Below, piece by piece: positions 32,805 through 47,860 of a stretch of 64,000 bases of DNA. Origin of the DNA: Prosapia bicincta (lineage: Eukaryota > Arthropoda > Insecta > Hemiptera > Cercopidae); the NCBI GenBank assembly GCA_036971475.1, contig JBAIZL010000006.1:3777501-3841500 (forward strand), read 5' to 3'. The position numbers and the translations under genes are program-made. The first letter of the stretch is position 1, and every line of letters begins with the position of its first letter. A model generated the notes under the pieces. The model did not search any database. It was not told the DNA's origin and was given only the letters and a program-made list of their open reading frames with translations.

Positions 32805-35800
32805 TTCAAATAATGAATCTATATTTTATGAACTTCTATAAAACAGGTGTATAGTTCCTCTATTGAAACAGCTAAATTTACTTAACATTTTTCCAGTCCG
32901 AAAATTTCGTTTATAATTTTATTTCAACATGTTTTATTTCTATAATGATTTCTTGAGCAACTGTGGTCTATGTTATAATATTTTAAATAATAAACCCAAT
33001 AACCACAAATTAACTTTATTTATTCACCTGATGTACATTTTAGTTACAAGGTAAACATCTTCAGAAGAACTGAACAAAAAAAATAATTTAATTTAAAACT
33101 TATATATATATAAAACATATATAGCAAAATAAATATTTAGGTTATAAATTTAATTCTTATTTTGTGTTAAACAATGTTACTTAAAATCAGCTGATTTTTA
33201 ATTTAATCAATCAAAGAATATAAAACTGAATTAGGAATAGGCCCTTTGTCACAATTCATTAACTTATTGTGTCTACATTTATATATATATATATATATAA
33301 ATACTTTCAAAAACATTTTAAAAACTTATGTTATTAACATTTTTCATTAACTTAATATTATTGACATCTAAACTATGGTTTGTGTATATTATATGTTCTG
33401 CTTCACTAGATTTTTCTGGTCGGAGGTACTTAATATGGGTAATATGTTCTTTAAATCTAGTGACGATTTTTCTCTTAGACTGTCCTATATAAATTTGATC
33501 ACAATCTTCACAATGTATTTGATATATAACCGATTTTTCTAACATAGGAAATTTATTTTTTGGATTCCCTAACAAACTTCCTAAGTTATTTGAACTTTTA
33601 TACGCGATTGTAATATTAAACTTGTTAAATACTGTTCAATCCTCTTGTAATATTCATGTCATACGGTAAACTAATGTATCTTCTATTTACTTCTTCCGGT
33701 AATAAATTTGAGGCATCTTTCACCAACAGTTTTCTTTTTTGTTTCCGTAATATGTTGTCAATAACTTTATTGTCAAAATGGTCCCACCTAGCAATATATT
33801 TAATATTTGTTAATTTATTAAAAAATCGTTTTTTAGTTAGCGGCACTTTAAGAAGTGTATTCACCATCGAATTAAAGGTTGCTAGTTTGTGTTGAAAGCA
33901 ATGGTTGGAACTATTTAGTAAATATCTGTTATTATTCGTTGGTTTACTGTAGATGTCGAACTCCCATTTGATACCTACTTTGATACAAGAAATATCCAAA
34001 AAATTTAACTTGTTACTCTCTTCCATTTCAAACGTAAATTTAATTGCCGGGTTCTTACTATTTAATTGGGCTATAAATTTTTCTATTTGACATTCTTCGG
34101 TAATAAACACCGCGAAAATATCATCCCCATATCTAATCTAAATACGTGGAAAATATGGAAGGTCTCTTTTTAGTTCAAATTCAAATCTATTCATACATAA
34201 ATTAGCAATACACGGAGATAGGCTATTCCCCATGGCTGTAACATCTAATTGTCTATAAAATTCATTATTAAATTGAAAATAATTTTGTTTGATGCAACAT
34301 TCTGTAAGTTTAATATATTCATTGATTTTCTGTTTCTCTAATTTGTTACATTCTAAAAATTCTCTAAGGTATTTTATCGTCTCATCAATAGGGATACTTG
34401 GAAATAGCGAGCAGACATCAAAAGAAACCAAAGACATCAACGAATTATACGTTTTAAATTAAATTAATATTTTTGTTCAGTACTTCTGAAGATGGTTACC
34501 TTGTAACTGAAATGTACATCAGGTGAATAAAGTTAATTTGTGGTTATTGGATTTATTATTTAAAATAATATGTTTTATTTCGTTATAGAAAAGTATAGGC
34601 TATGCGTAATTGTACAATGAGAAATTATTTACGTTTACGCTAATGAGACCTACAAATCACTTTATATTAGTAAAGTTGCCTATTGGAATATTTGTGTACA
34701 AGGCTCACCTATGCAATATCTAGGACCAGCGCTAAATGGGCAATAAGCATATGGATGTCTTCCCACAGTTTTCTCAGGAAGAAAGTTGTCTGGATTGAAC
34801 ACATCTGGATCCTGGTACGAGTCAGGATCTCGGTGCAATAAATAAGCTATTAAGAGTGCTGTGGATCCCGCGGGAATGGTGTAACCACCTGGACCGAAGA
34901 CAAATTATGTCATTAAAATTTAAAACCTATACAATATTTCATAAATATTTATTAATAATGAATATTACGTCTTTATGTTAGGTTATATTTAGTAAAATAT
35001 AGTTCAATAAATAACTTGTTTATACTTTAAATATTTTATAACAGAGTTCTATTCGTATTTATCATAGATATACATCCTAGTCTGCACCACATAATAAATA
35101 CTTACTCGGTAGTTTTGCTTCTACAGGTATGTTTCTTGCAATAATAGGCACGCTGGGATAAAGCCTTAACACTTCCTTAATAACCCGTTCCAAATAGTTG
35201 AGATTTTGCAAGTTATAATACGTGACTGGTAGATCTTCAAGGGATCCGAATTCTCTTAATATTTCCTGCACAATGTTTTCCTGAAAAATAGGTCAAAGTT
35301 AATTTTTTTTATGAATAAATGAATTAATTTTACTTTCTAAATATCAGAAACTACGAAAGAAAATAATATCATCACTGACCAATAATTACTAATGGATGCC
35401 CCAATATTCAGAACTCCACACCTTTGTAATAGTGGAAGAAAGAAGCGAGAATTGTCTCAACTGGGAGGCTTGGAGGAGAATTGCAGAGGTGCCAAGATCT
35501 GACATTGGATAAAGTAAGGTAAAGTAAATAATTACTAATGGATGCCCCAATCTTCAGAACTCCACAGCTTTGCAAGAGCGGAAGAAAGAAGTGAGCATTG
35601 TCTCAACTGGGAGGCTAGGAGGAGAATGGCAGACGTGCCAAGATCTGACATTGGATAAAGTAAGGTAAAGTAAATAATTACTAATGGATGCCCCAATCTT
35701 CAGAACTGCATAGCTTTGCAAGAGTGGAAGAAAGAAGTGAGAATTGTATCAACTGGGAGGCTAGGAGGAGAATAGCACAGGGGCCAAGATCTGGCATTGG

Positions 35801-37477
35801 ATAAATCAAAGTAAAGTGAGTAATTACTAATGGATGCCCAATCTTTAGAATTCCACAGCTTTGCAAGAGTGTAAGAAAGAAGTGAGCATTGTCTCTGCTA
35901 GGAGGCTAGGAGGATAATGGTAGAGGTGCCAAGATCTGGCATTGGAAATAGTAAAGTAAAGTGAGTAATTACTAATGGATGCCCCAATCTTCAGAACAGC
36001 ACAGCTTTGCAATAGTGGAAGAAAGAAGCGAGAATTGTCTCAACTGGGAGGCTAGAAGGAGAATAGCACAGGGGCTAAGATCTGGCATTGGATAAATTAA
36101 AGTAAAGTGAGTAATTACTAATGGATGCCCTAATCTTCAGAACTCCACAACTTTGCAAGAGTGTAAGAAAGAAGTGAGCATTGTCTCTGCTAGGAGGCTA
36201 GGAGGAGAATGGCAGAGGTGCCAAAATCTGGCATTGGATAAAATAAAGTATGGTAAATAATAACTAATAATATATAATATTATCTATTTGTATTCTCTTA
36301 CAGTGATTATATAACAAATTAAACCCTTACAGGAGTATTTTTAATACGTGTAATATTATATGTTTATTTTAGTTCAAATTTTACAGAACATTCGTTTATT
36401 CTATTTTACTCGGTAATCGTACGATCTATTACTGTAGATTAAATGAGTACTATAAAAGAACTACACAAACACCACACATTAACAAAATCAGTAGCTTACT
36501 ATAAAGTGAGTTACTTTATTCTAAGTAGCATTCAAATCTTTTCTGAATTATATTTTTTAGTTGAGTAGCTTCTTTCCCAGAGAATTTACTCGCTTACTCC
36601 CTCTCTTACACAAAATTCCTCATACGCCCAGACATTCATATGCGTATAGGCTCATACATGCCCGCTCGTGAACTCAAACACACAAAATGTGTAGGGTTAG
36701 ATCTGTCTAATTGTAGACTGAAACTTCACAAGCTCTGTATATGGAAGCAGTCTTCGTCGAAGCCAAAAGAGTCTACATTAGTGATTTTAGACCTAGTCGA
36801 TTATTAGAACATACAGGCGTTGAAACCTATGTTCTAGCTAAGGGTATAACTAGCCTCTATACTGTCTGAGAAAACATTTAGTACCTAGAATTTATCTTTG
36901 AATATGCAATGGTGTACCTACACTTGTGGCCTAAATCTTGTGGAACGTAGTTTCTTTAGAAACTGTTGTTATAGTGATTTAGTGGAAACGTTGAGAAACA
37001 TTATATTTGGAAATATTTATAATTTCATAAAACTTGTCGTTTTCTCTCTTTCCAACGGTAAGATACTTAATAGTAAACAATCTGAAGCGGTGAGAATTTA
37101 CTTATAGTCTCCGTGTTTAACTAAGCAAAACGGAACTGCTTCACTGACAAGTGCCATGAACATAATAAACGGTTCCAAAACTTGACATTGTAGATGATCG
37201 GATTGCAGTAAGTTAACACTTCTTTATCTTTCTGAATGTATCTAGATATTTTTAAGTAGGCTATATAAGGGAATTATATTTGTAACACGAAGGTAATTTA
37301 GCAGTAACCTGACCCAACTGACCGTGTTGTTGGTAAAGGATCCACGGCAGTCAAATTGAAGCTTTGAATTTTCGTACTGAGAAATTTAACAGTAAAAGTT
37401 TACAATAAAAAGTACATCAGCGTCTTTGTAAGATTAAAAACATATTTTCTACCTTTCATGAAGGAAACAATATATGC

Positions 37478-37541
<64 letters not shown>

Positions 37542-37747
37542 CGTTTTCTTGTTTAATAATTTAAAACAACACAGGTATTCAAATTCAAGAATATTTATTA
37601 ATTTATATCCAAAGCTTTTCGTTGGTAAACAGTACCAACATCATCAATAATTATTGTAATTTTCATTCCTGATGATGTTGGTACTGTTTACAAGGAAAAG
37701 CTTTGGATATAAATAATAAATATTCTTGTATTTGAATACCTATGTTG

Positions 37748-37812
<65 letters not shown>

Positions 37813-37947
37813 TAAAAATATTTCAAAAACAAGAATAATTTTAATGAATATATTTATTCAATAGAATAAATATATTCATTAAAAGTATTCTTGTTTTTGA
37901 AATATTTTTAATTTATTAACTATATTACAAGAAAACACATCACCATA

Positions 37948-37998
<51 letters not shown>

Positions 37999-38434
37999 AT
38001 TATATTTAACTTAGCAACACTGTTTTCTTGAATAAAAAGACAGATATAATAAACACCTTAGAGCATACATCAAACCAAACTCTCAAAAGTAGTGACACAC
38101 TCCATCAGAAATAACCACACATTACCCACAGTAGAAAACATAGATGTACGAAATAACTACAGATAGGCCAAAAAACGACAATCTTATACAAATAAAACTA
38201 AAAGATATTAAAGAATTCATTTTGATAGACAAAATCAGTCTCAAGACAGACCACAACTAATCCCCTGAATATAGAAACTGAACCTAGAAAAGTACCGTTA
38301 TATCACGGAATCTTCACACACGTGCCAGCTACAGAAACCGTCAGTCTTATTAAAAGCTCGAAAGTGAGAGAAACCTATTAATAGCTCTCGAAAGTTGACT
38401 CCCAAATATCCAAGTAAGAAACTTTGTTAAAGTA

Positions 38435-38498
<64 letters not shown>

Positions 38499-38840
38499 CA
38501 CAATATCAAGAGCACAGTGGTACAATATATTAGAATAAAAATATTGGAAAGAACCCCAATACCACAAAAATAATCAAAAATAGCAAATAAAACAAGTTAC
38601 TTAAGATTAAACCCTTATGTACATCTCGATGACCATGTCATCATCATCAGAGGGTATTATTACAAAATTACAATCTAGTAAACAAGAAGTTACAAACTAT
38701 AATGATTCATTCTAGATCATTCTGATGATGATGGCATGGTCATCGAAATGTACATAAGAGTTTAATCTTAAGTAACTTGTTTTATTTGTTATTTTTGATT
38801 ATTTTTTATGGTATTGGGGTTCTTTACAATATTTTTATTG

Positions 38841-38892
<52 letters not shown>

Positions 38893-40227
38893 TTACTAAA
38901 GTTGCTTGAAACAAAAACTAATTCAAAATTAAAAGTAAAAACCAAACCTAGCCCTTATGCAAAATAAATACAAAAGGAGAAATGTTATTTGAATAGATCA
39001 AACTAATTTGGAAGACAGGATGAATAAGTTTTTTGTTGAAGTTGCAAGTATTTGTATCATTAATGTAAGTTAATAAACTTGTTCCATTCGGAAGTCTTGT
39101 TTTCTAGAAGAGGTGAAAAAGGAAAATACTAGTTCTTCTATTAAAAACCAGTGACAAGAGTTTTCTCAAGCATATTACGTCATTATAACATTGTTTAACT
39201 CAAAGACTTTCTAAACTATAGAGCTGAGCTCATTAATAATGACTCTGCTACTGATATAGCTATTGACAGTTGGTATTGGTTAATACCTATATTCAGAAGC
39301 TGAGTTTAATTTTGGTATAAGATATCTTAGGAATAAGTAATAATTGAGTTGAGATTATGAATAATTGCAAACGAACTACAAAATATACTTTACAATTTCT
39401 GTTATAAATTTGTAGTAGTGTCACTGATGATACACAATATCAAGAGCACAGTGGTACAATATATTACAACGAAAATATTGGAAAGATGATGATGATGAGA
39501 TAGGCCATTGAAATGCGCATGCCAGTAAAGTATATTGTTATGCGAGTTCGTGTGCAGTTATTTATTTATATGTTGAGAATAATACTCAAGCATATTCCAA
39601 TTAGTTTCATTTTTGCCTTAGTTGTGGGTAAGTGTAAACCATGTTACAACAGAGTCTCACCTGAACGTCAAGATGTTTGCTCAGTTCGTACGAAATAAAC
39701 CCAAGAGCTGTGGCTGTGGTTTCGGTACCCTGTATCAGTTACAAAGTATTTAATTATATAAACCACTGTAAACATACTGACAAATTATATATTCATTACA
39801 GACGTTATCTACAAATGATTTCAGTCATTATCTCTAATGCACACAAGATGAAATACTTCCCATCATAACATTGCTTAGTCACAGATTACTTTACTATATC
39901 AAATCTCTTTGAGATACTAATCGCCATTCCATTACAAAATAAATTAATCCAAGGTCATTTAGTAATTTGTTTTATAAGTATAATGAAATAAAATATATAT
40001 TCAACAATATATCTTACTTATATTCAATGTTATTAATTGAGAATAATCAGAGAAATAAAATTAAAAAATTAACAATTTAAATACAACAATTAAAGTGTAG
40101 AAATTAATTTTGAAAAAAATAATTTTAAAGTTTTCATATTTTGATTAGAATTCCTAATACAGGCCATTCCACTGGACCAAAATAAATTTGTTAAAATGAT
40201 CTCCTGACATTCCAAAATAAAAGATAA

Positions 40228-40274
<47 letters not shown>

Positions 40275-43200
40275 TTTATTTTTTATTTATTTAGTTTCTG
40301 GGTCAAAAATGCTATGCAATATAGATTTAAAAATGTACAGTTTAATTATGATACTACTTAGTCTTATACAATTTTAATAGATATACATTTACTAAATGAA
40401 ACTGAATATTGAGGTTTCTTCTATGAAAATTTAAATCCATACTTGTTTACCCTAAATACATAAACATACCTAAATAAATAACAAATTATTTGAAAATTTC
40501 ATTACCGTAAGTAAATTTTATTTTATTTTCATCTTTATTATTTTATTTTCCAACCTTTAATCAAAGAATTATAAACATATTGAAAGATAAAATTTATATG
40601 AATACAGTTTGTATTTAACCCTTCAGTAATGGAGTGCATAATTGTTTAAAGACTGTGCAGTTAATATTTTAACAACAGGTTTAGCAGTCATAACACACTT
40701 TATGATACTTCCAGACTTAAAATTTAGTTTTTATATTATTATAACTAATAGAGGTAATAATAATTTGTATATATTATACAGAATATAACTAATATGGTTT
40801 AATATAGGTTGAAGCATTTATAGCGTTCAACAAATAAAGCTTTAAAAAATTGTGAAACAGTACAAGAAACAAAATAATAACAAGCAATAGATCTAGATGC
40901 GGTTGTTGCAAATACTGAAAGCTATTAAGGTAATATGTCTTGAATGACTATAGAAAGAAAATCTCAAAATACAATTTTAAATAAAATTATTTTGGGAAGA
41001 TATTACTAAAAATTATTTGTACTTAATATATTTTCGTAGGAAAAAATTAAATGAAAAACGCTTTAATCTTACCGCAACCATAAATGTCGTGACCTCATCC
41101 CTAATATCATCGTCGCTTAATGGTGAGTTTCCACCATCTAAGTATTTCAGTAAATAATCCAACAATGCATATTTTGTTTTACCTAAAAGAATATTAGTTA
41201 TAAAATTTGCTTTGATACGTTATTCATGTAAACAAATATTTTAAAAAAATAATATTATAAACGGACTATAAAAGTTTTTGTTTTAAATTATTGTCTTCAA
41301 CTAACTTCAGTAGCTTTAAAGGTAATTTGCTGTTAAAATTGTTGATTACTTTTACATGACATTTCAAAAACCTATGAAAACCCATGGATTGCTACTGAGA
41401 CTGGGTCGATAACTATTTAAATGGAGAAGAATAGTGAATTATACAATTTTTGTAGATGTAAATAAATTTGGTTGTCAATTGTTCATTATATTGACAGAAA
41501 AAATTACATTTCGATAACAAAGAGAAAACAATACATTCTGATGACACAAAGAGAACAGTTACACTTTGATAACAGATAGAAATCAATTACATCCAGATTA
41601 TATAGAGGAAACAATTACATTCTAATGACAGTGAGAAAACAATTACATCCAGATGATATAGTGAAGTCTAATACTTTCCGATGACAGAGAGAAAACAATT
41701 ACATTCTGATAACAGAGAGAAAAAAACTACATTGAGATGATATAAAGAAAATAATACTTTCCAAAAACCGATAGTAACAATAACATTCTGATAACAGAGA
41801 GAAAACAATTACATTCTGATGACAGAGAGAAAGCAATTACATTCTGATAACAGAGAGAAAAAAACTACATTCAGATGATATAGAGAAAATAATACTTTCC
41901 GATAACCGATAGTAACAATAACATTCTGATAACAGAGAGAAAACAATTACATTCTGATGACAGAGAGAAAGCAATTACATTCTGATAACAGAGAGAAAAC
42001 AATTACATCCGATGATAGAGAGATATCTAATACTTTCCGATGACAGATAGTAACAATAACGTTCCCGTAACAGAGAGAAAACAATTACATTCTGATGACA
42101 GAGAGAAAGGAATTACATTCTGATAACAGAGAGAAAGCAATTACATTCTGATAACAGAGAGAAAACAATTACATTCTGATGACAGAGAGAAAACAATTAC
42201 ATCCGATGATAGAGAGATATCTAATACTTTCCGATAACAGAGAGAAAAAAACTACATTCAGATGATATAGAGAAAATAATACTTTCCGATAACCGATAGT
42301 AACAATAACATTCTGATAACAGAGAGAAAACAATTACATTCTGATAACAGAGAGAAAGCAATTACATTCTGATGACAGAGAGAAAACAATTACATCCGAT
42401 GATAGAGAGATATCTAATACTTTACGATGACAGAGAGAAAACAATTACATTCTGATAACAGAGAGAAAAAAATTACATTCTGATGACAGAGAGAAAGCAA
42501 TTACATTCTGATAACAGAGAGAAAGCAATTACATTCTGATAACAGAGAGAAAACAATTACATTCTGATGACAGAGAGAAAACAATTACATCCGATGAAAG
42601 AGAGATATCTAATACTTTACGATGAGAGAGAGAAAACAATTACATTCTGATAACAGAGAGAAAACAATTACATCCGATGATAGAGTGATATCTAATACTT
42701 TCCGATGACAGATAGTAACAATAACGTTCCCGTAACAGAGAGAAAACAATTACATTCTGATGACAGAGAGAAAGCAATTACATTCTGATAACAGGGAGAA
42801 AACAAGTACATCCGATGATAGAGAGATATCTAATACTTTCCGATGAGAGATAGTAATAATAACGTTCCCGTAACAGAGAGAAAGCAATTACATTCTGATA
42901 ACAGAGAGAAAACAATTACATCCGATGATAGAGAGATATCTAATACTTTCCGATGACAAATAGTAACAATAACGTTCCCGTTACAGAGAGAAAACAATTA
43001 CATTCTGATGACAGAGAGAAAGCAATTACATTCTGATGACAGAGAGAAAGCAATTACATTCTGATAACAGAGAGAAAACAATTACATTCTGATGACAGAG
43101 AGAAAACAATTACATCCGATGATAGAGAGATATCTAATACTTTCCGATGACAAATAGTAACAATAACGTTCCCGTAACAGAGAGAAAACAATTACATTCT

Positions 43201-46200
43201 GATGACAGAGAGAAAGCAATTACATTCTGATAACAGAGAGAAAACAATTACATCCGATGATAGAGAGATATCTAATACTTTCCGATGAGAGATAGTAATA
43301 ATAACGTTCCCGTAACAGAGAGAAAGCAATTACATTCTGATAACAGAGAGAAAACAATTACATCCGATGATAGAGAGATATCTAATACTTTCCGATGACA
43401 GATAGTAACAATAACGTTCCCGTAACAGAGAGAAAACAATTACATTCTGATGACAGAGAGAAAGCAATTACATTCTGATAACAGAGAGAAAGCAATTACA
43501 TTCTGATAACAGGGAGAAAACAATTATATCCGATGATAGAGAGATATCTAATACTTTCCGATGAGAGATAGTAATAATAACGTTCCCGTAACAAAGAGAA
43601 ATCAATAACATTCTGATGACAGAGAGAGAACAACTACATTGAGATTATATAGAGAAAATAATACTTTCCGATAACAGATAGTAACAATTACATTCTGATA
43701 ACTGAGAGGAAGCAATTACATTCTGATAACAGAGAGAAAATAATTACATCCGATGATAGAGAGATATCTAATACTTTCCGATGACAAATAGTAACAATAA
43801 CGTTCCCGTAACAGAGAGAAAACAATTACATTCTGACGACAGAGAGAAAGCAATTACATTCTGATAACAGAGAGAAAACAATTACATCCGATGATAGAGA
43901 GATATCTAATACTTTCCGATGACAGATAGTAACAATAAAGTTCCCGTAACAGAGTGAAAACAATTACATTCTGATGACAGAGAGAAAGCAATTACATTCT
44001 GATGTCAGAGAGAAAGCAATTACATTCTGATAACAGGGAGAAAACAATTACATCCGATGATAGAGAGATATCTAATACTTTCCGATGAGAGATAGTAATA
44101 ATAACGTTCCCGTAACAAAGAGAAATCAATAACATTCTGATGACAGAGAGAGAACAATTGCATTCAGATAACAGAGAGAAAAAAATACATTCTTATAACA
44201 GAGGGAGAGCAATTACATCCAGTTGATATAGAGAAGTGAAATACTTTCCGATGACAGAGAAAAAAAAATTTACATTCTGATGACAGAGAGAAAACAATTA
44301 CATTCTAATGACAGAGAGAAAACAAGTACATTCTAATGACAGAGAGAGAACAATTGCATTCAGATAACAGAGAGAAACCAATTACATTCTGATAACAAAG
44401 AGAAACCAATTACATTCTGATGACAGAGGGAGAACAATTACATCCAGATGATATAGAGAAGTGTAATACTTTCCGATAACAGAGAGAAAACAACTACATT
44501 CAGATGATATAGAGAAAATAATACTTTCCGATAACCGATAGTAGCAATTACATTCTGATAACAGAGAGAAAACAATTACATTCTGACGACAGAGAGAAAA
44601 CAATTACATTCTGATGATAGAGAGAGAAGAATTACATCAGATGATATAGAGAAATCTAACAATTTTCAATGACCGAGAGAAAACGATTATATTTTGATGA
44701 CAGAGAATAATATCCGACCTCGTATAAATAGGCTGCAAACTGGATATACGAAACACGGGAATAAAGTTTAGGAGTGTTTTTGAATTTTGAAATCGATCAT
44801 TTTAAAGTGTTCGTCATTTAACTTTATTACTTACCACACCTGTCCTCGTCTGTTACCTCTACTACTGTGTTTTGTTTTTTCATAATTTCTTTCTTCCTCC
44901 TAATTACCTGTATAAAGAACTATAGTTTAATATATAAGAATAATAAATATAGTTTGTAGTCATTATAATATTTTCTTCAATGCGCCTATAGATATTTGTT
45001 TTGATGTAATAAAATTCATAATATATTTCATTCAGTTTCCCTTATATTACTAAAAGAATGTAGGATCATGAAGTAATGGTGTAAACACTTTTATAAACCG
45101 TGTTGTTAAGAAAACGTACGATACAAAATAATGGACTTTAATAAAAATTTAATTATTTAAATTTTATTGAATACTGTACTTTATACAATAATACTGCGGA
45201 AAACACGAAAATGCAGGAATAGATAGGTGACTGTCAGAAAATCTATTAAATTCTACACATAAAAAGGCTAAGTAAAAAGAAAAAGATTGAGTAAATTTCT
45301 TTCAAGAATTATATCAACGCCCTACATTTACCGGAGTATAATGTCAGATGCAATATCGACAGTCGAATTATATTACAAGATTAAAAATAAATATAAATCG
45401 GTTTATATCCTCAGAATAAATTAGTTTCAGAAAGACTAGTTCGTGAACAGAATCAGTTCTTTATGCTTATTATTGCAGTTCCCGTATAATAAGGTACAAG
45501 AGAATGACCTATATTGCTTTTTTACTTTGAATCCTGATTTAAAAGCTTACAAATCAGGTTAATTTAAAATTCTTACAGAAAATACATTTTGTGTTACATT
45601 TTTTTAAATAAATTGCAATAATATAAGATGAATGGTTAGATATCCACTAACATCACAGAAATGTGGCATTGCTGGTGGTTTGGTTCTCATAAATAAATGG
45701 GAAGTGATTCTGTCTAAGAATACAAGGCCCATAGAGTTTTTAACATTCTTCTAATTTCAAAATCTTCTGCAAATTTGCTCACTTTAGAGTAAACTACATA
45801 TGTTAATGCATAATACATAGGAAAGGGTGAAATTTGTATAACTAATCCGATTATTAGTGGCTTCAGCTTCACGATGAGTGTCTTTCTTCATTAATCCTTT
45901 ATCTTCTTTTTCAGGGTAAGTCAATGCTTACACTTTGTCGCCTTATTATTATTAGCATTTCCTATTACAAGTGTAAATCATTAGGTAGTTATGACGTAAT
46001 GGCTGACATCTTTAAATTTGATTATGTAAATTGCGACTTTTCACATTCAGTTTTAGTCCGAACTCTGTCACTATTGTCTATAATATCTTATAGATGTGAT
46101 TAGGATGTAGTAAAAACGAATGATAAAAATAAATTTGTAAAATAATAGAAATCAAAGTAAAATAAAATAAACAAAACAAATGATCAGAGAACTGTCAAAC

Positions 46201-47691
46201 ACCGCAATAGCTCAACATGAATCGAAGAAGAGACTTGGATAAACTCTAAGGTGACGGACAATAAATTATTAAGAATAATTTTACGTGGAATTTCAAACAT
46301 TTAAAAAAAAAATACCTTGTGGTATCTTGTACAGCTACTTACACTAATACAGTTTCCTATAGCATTTTTAATACCGCCCTTAAACCCAATATGATATTTC
46401 TATAGACTAATAGAAATATTAGTTGTAACAGAACGTATAAACGTAACCAACAAGTTGGTATTTTCTTCACAACTAAGAACTTGATGATGCTACTTAGAAT
46501 GCCGAGACTTTAATAAGCTGTTAATTTCATGTATAAAACTGATATTTGTCAAGTTACCAGTTTAGTGATTGGTATTTTCTAAATATAATTAATAACAAAA
46601 TTAATGTGCAGTTTTATTATATTTAAAATAAAACTATATTTGAATAGAACTACAGTTCATATCTCTTTAGTATTATTGTTAATTATTTTTAGTTTATAAT
46701 TATATCAGTTTTTGATAAACAAATATTGAATTAAAGGTACGATCTTACAAATAATTAAAGGTATTATCTTACAAGTAATTAAAGGTATTATCTTACAAGT
46801 AATTAAAGGTATTATCTTACAAGTAATTAAAGGTATTATCTTACAAGTAATTAAAGGTATTATTTTACAAGTAATTAAAGGTATTATCTTACAAGTAATT
46901 AAAGGTATTATCTTACAAGTAATTAAAGGTATTATCTTACAAGTAATTAAAGGTATTATCTTACAAGTAATTAAAGGTATTATCTTACAAGTAATTAAAG
47001 GTTTCGTATCCACTACTATTTCCTCAATTTTTTTTATAGATTTACCGTTTCTAATAGAAAGCTGGTATTTTTAGAAATAGATAAAATATTACAATTACTG
47101 TAAAACAATTACCTTTGTGAAATACTTTTCGAGAGAGACCAAATATTTTTTTTGCTTTTTTCCGGTCGTCGAAAGTTTGAAAAGGAAGTCTGGCTGAAGC
47201 CATGGTTTCATCATCCTTGTTATGCATGTGTTTCTAGCTCTGACATCGTAGAGTAAGGAAAAAACAAGCAAATACGTTATGTTTAGAGATATTTTGAAAC
47301 TAAATACTAATTTTAAGCAGGACTTTGTGATGACTAAGTAATTTTACCGGTGTTACTACAAATTCTACATTCGTATAATCAGGTTTTAGAAATATAAGAG
47401 GAGTTATCAGATTTATGAAAAAAGGTATGCTTTTTGAAATTAGAGGTTTGGTGTATTTTTTTGCCTTATATCTTGTTTATATGTGAATCGTAATGTATTG
47501 CTTCAAACAAATTATTACAATCTGAATATATTATTGTAAAGAGAAACTGATGGTGTTAGGGGTTTTGTTTGTTTTTTATGATTTCAGTATCAAAGAGAAA
47601 TTCAAATGCTTTACTTATGTTGATGTCTGTTTAATGAAAGGATTGAGGGTTTCAAAAAGAAAACAGGCGTGCGTGTGCGAAAACACACACA

Positions 47692-47734
<43 letters not shown>

Positions 47735-47799
47735 ACCCACACAGACATATACACACACGCACACACAAACACCCACACACCCACCCACACACACGCACA

Positions 47800-47860
<61 letters not shown>

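Larger units (their letters stand above)
38496..38845. repeat. Long palindrome with two hammerheads (AUGUACAU family)
   Basis: The left arm (38496-38650) and right arm (38718-38845) are inverted copies: GAACCCCAATACCA..., AACAAGTTACTTAAGATTAA. (TA)n borders both ends. A third, degraded fragment (ACACAATATCAAGAGCACAG at 39433 and GAAATGCGCAT near 39509) lies nearby. In P450 intron 9. Confidence 0.8.

Noticed and set aside
44382..44603. Cys/Ser-rich open frame on the - strand
   Set aside because: Translation of the intron 7 minisatellite.
42000..44700. Idea that the intron 7 array is an assembly artefact of collapsed or expanded repeats
   Set aside because: Units vary in an ordered, higher-order way typical of real minisatellites; the true length may still differ from that given here.
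46705..47013. 102-codon open frame with an eight-residue repeat (PLITCKII)
   Set aside because: Translation of a 24-bp tandem array inside a P450 intron; 24 being a multiple of three keeps the frame open.
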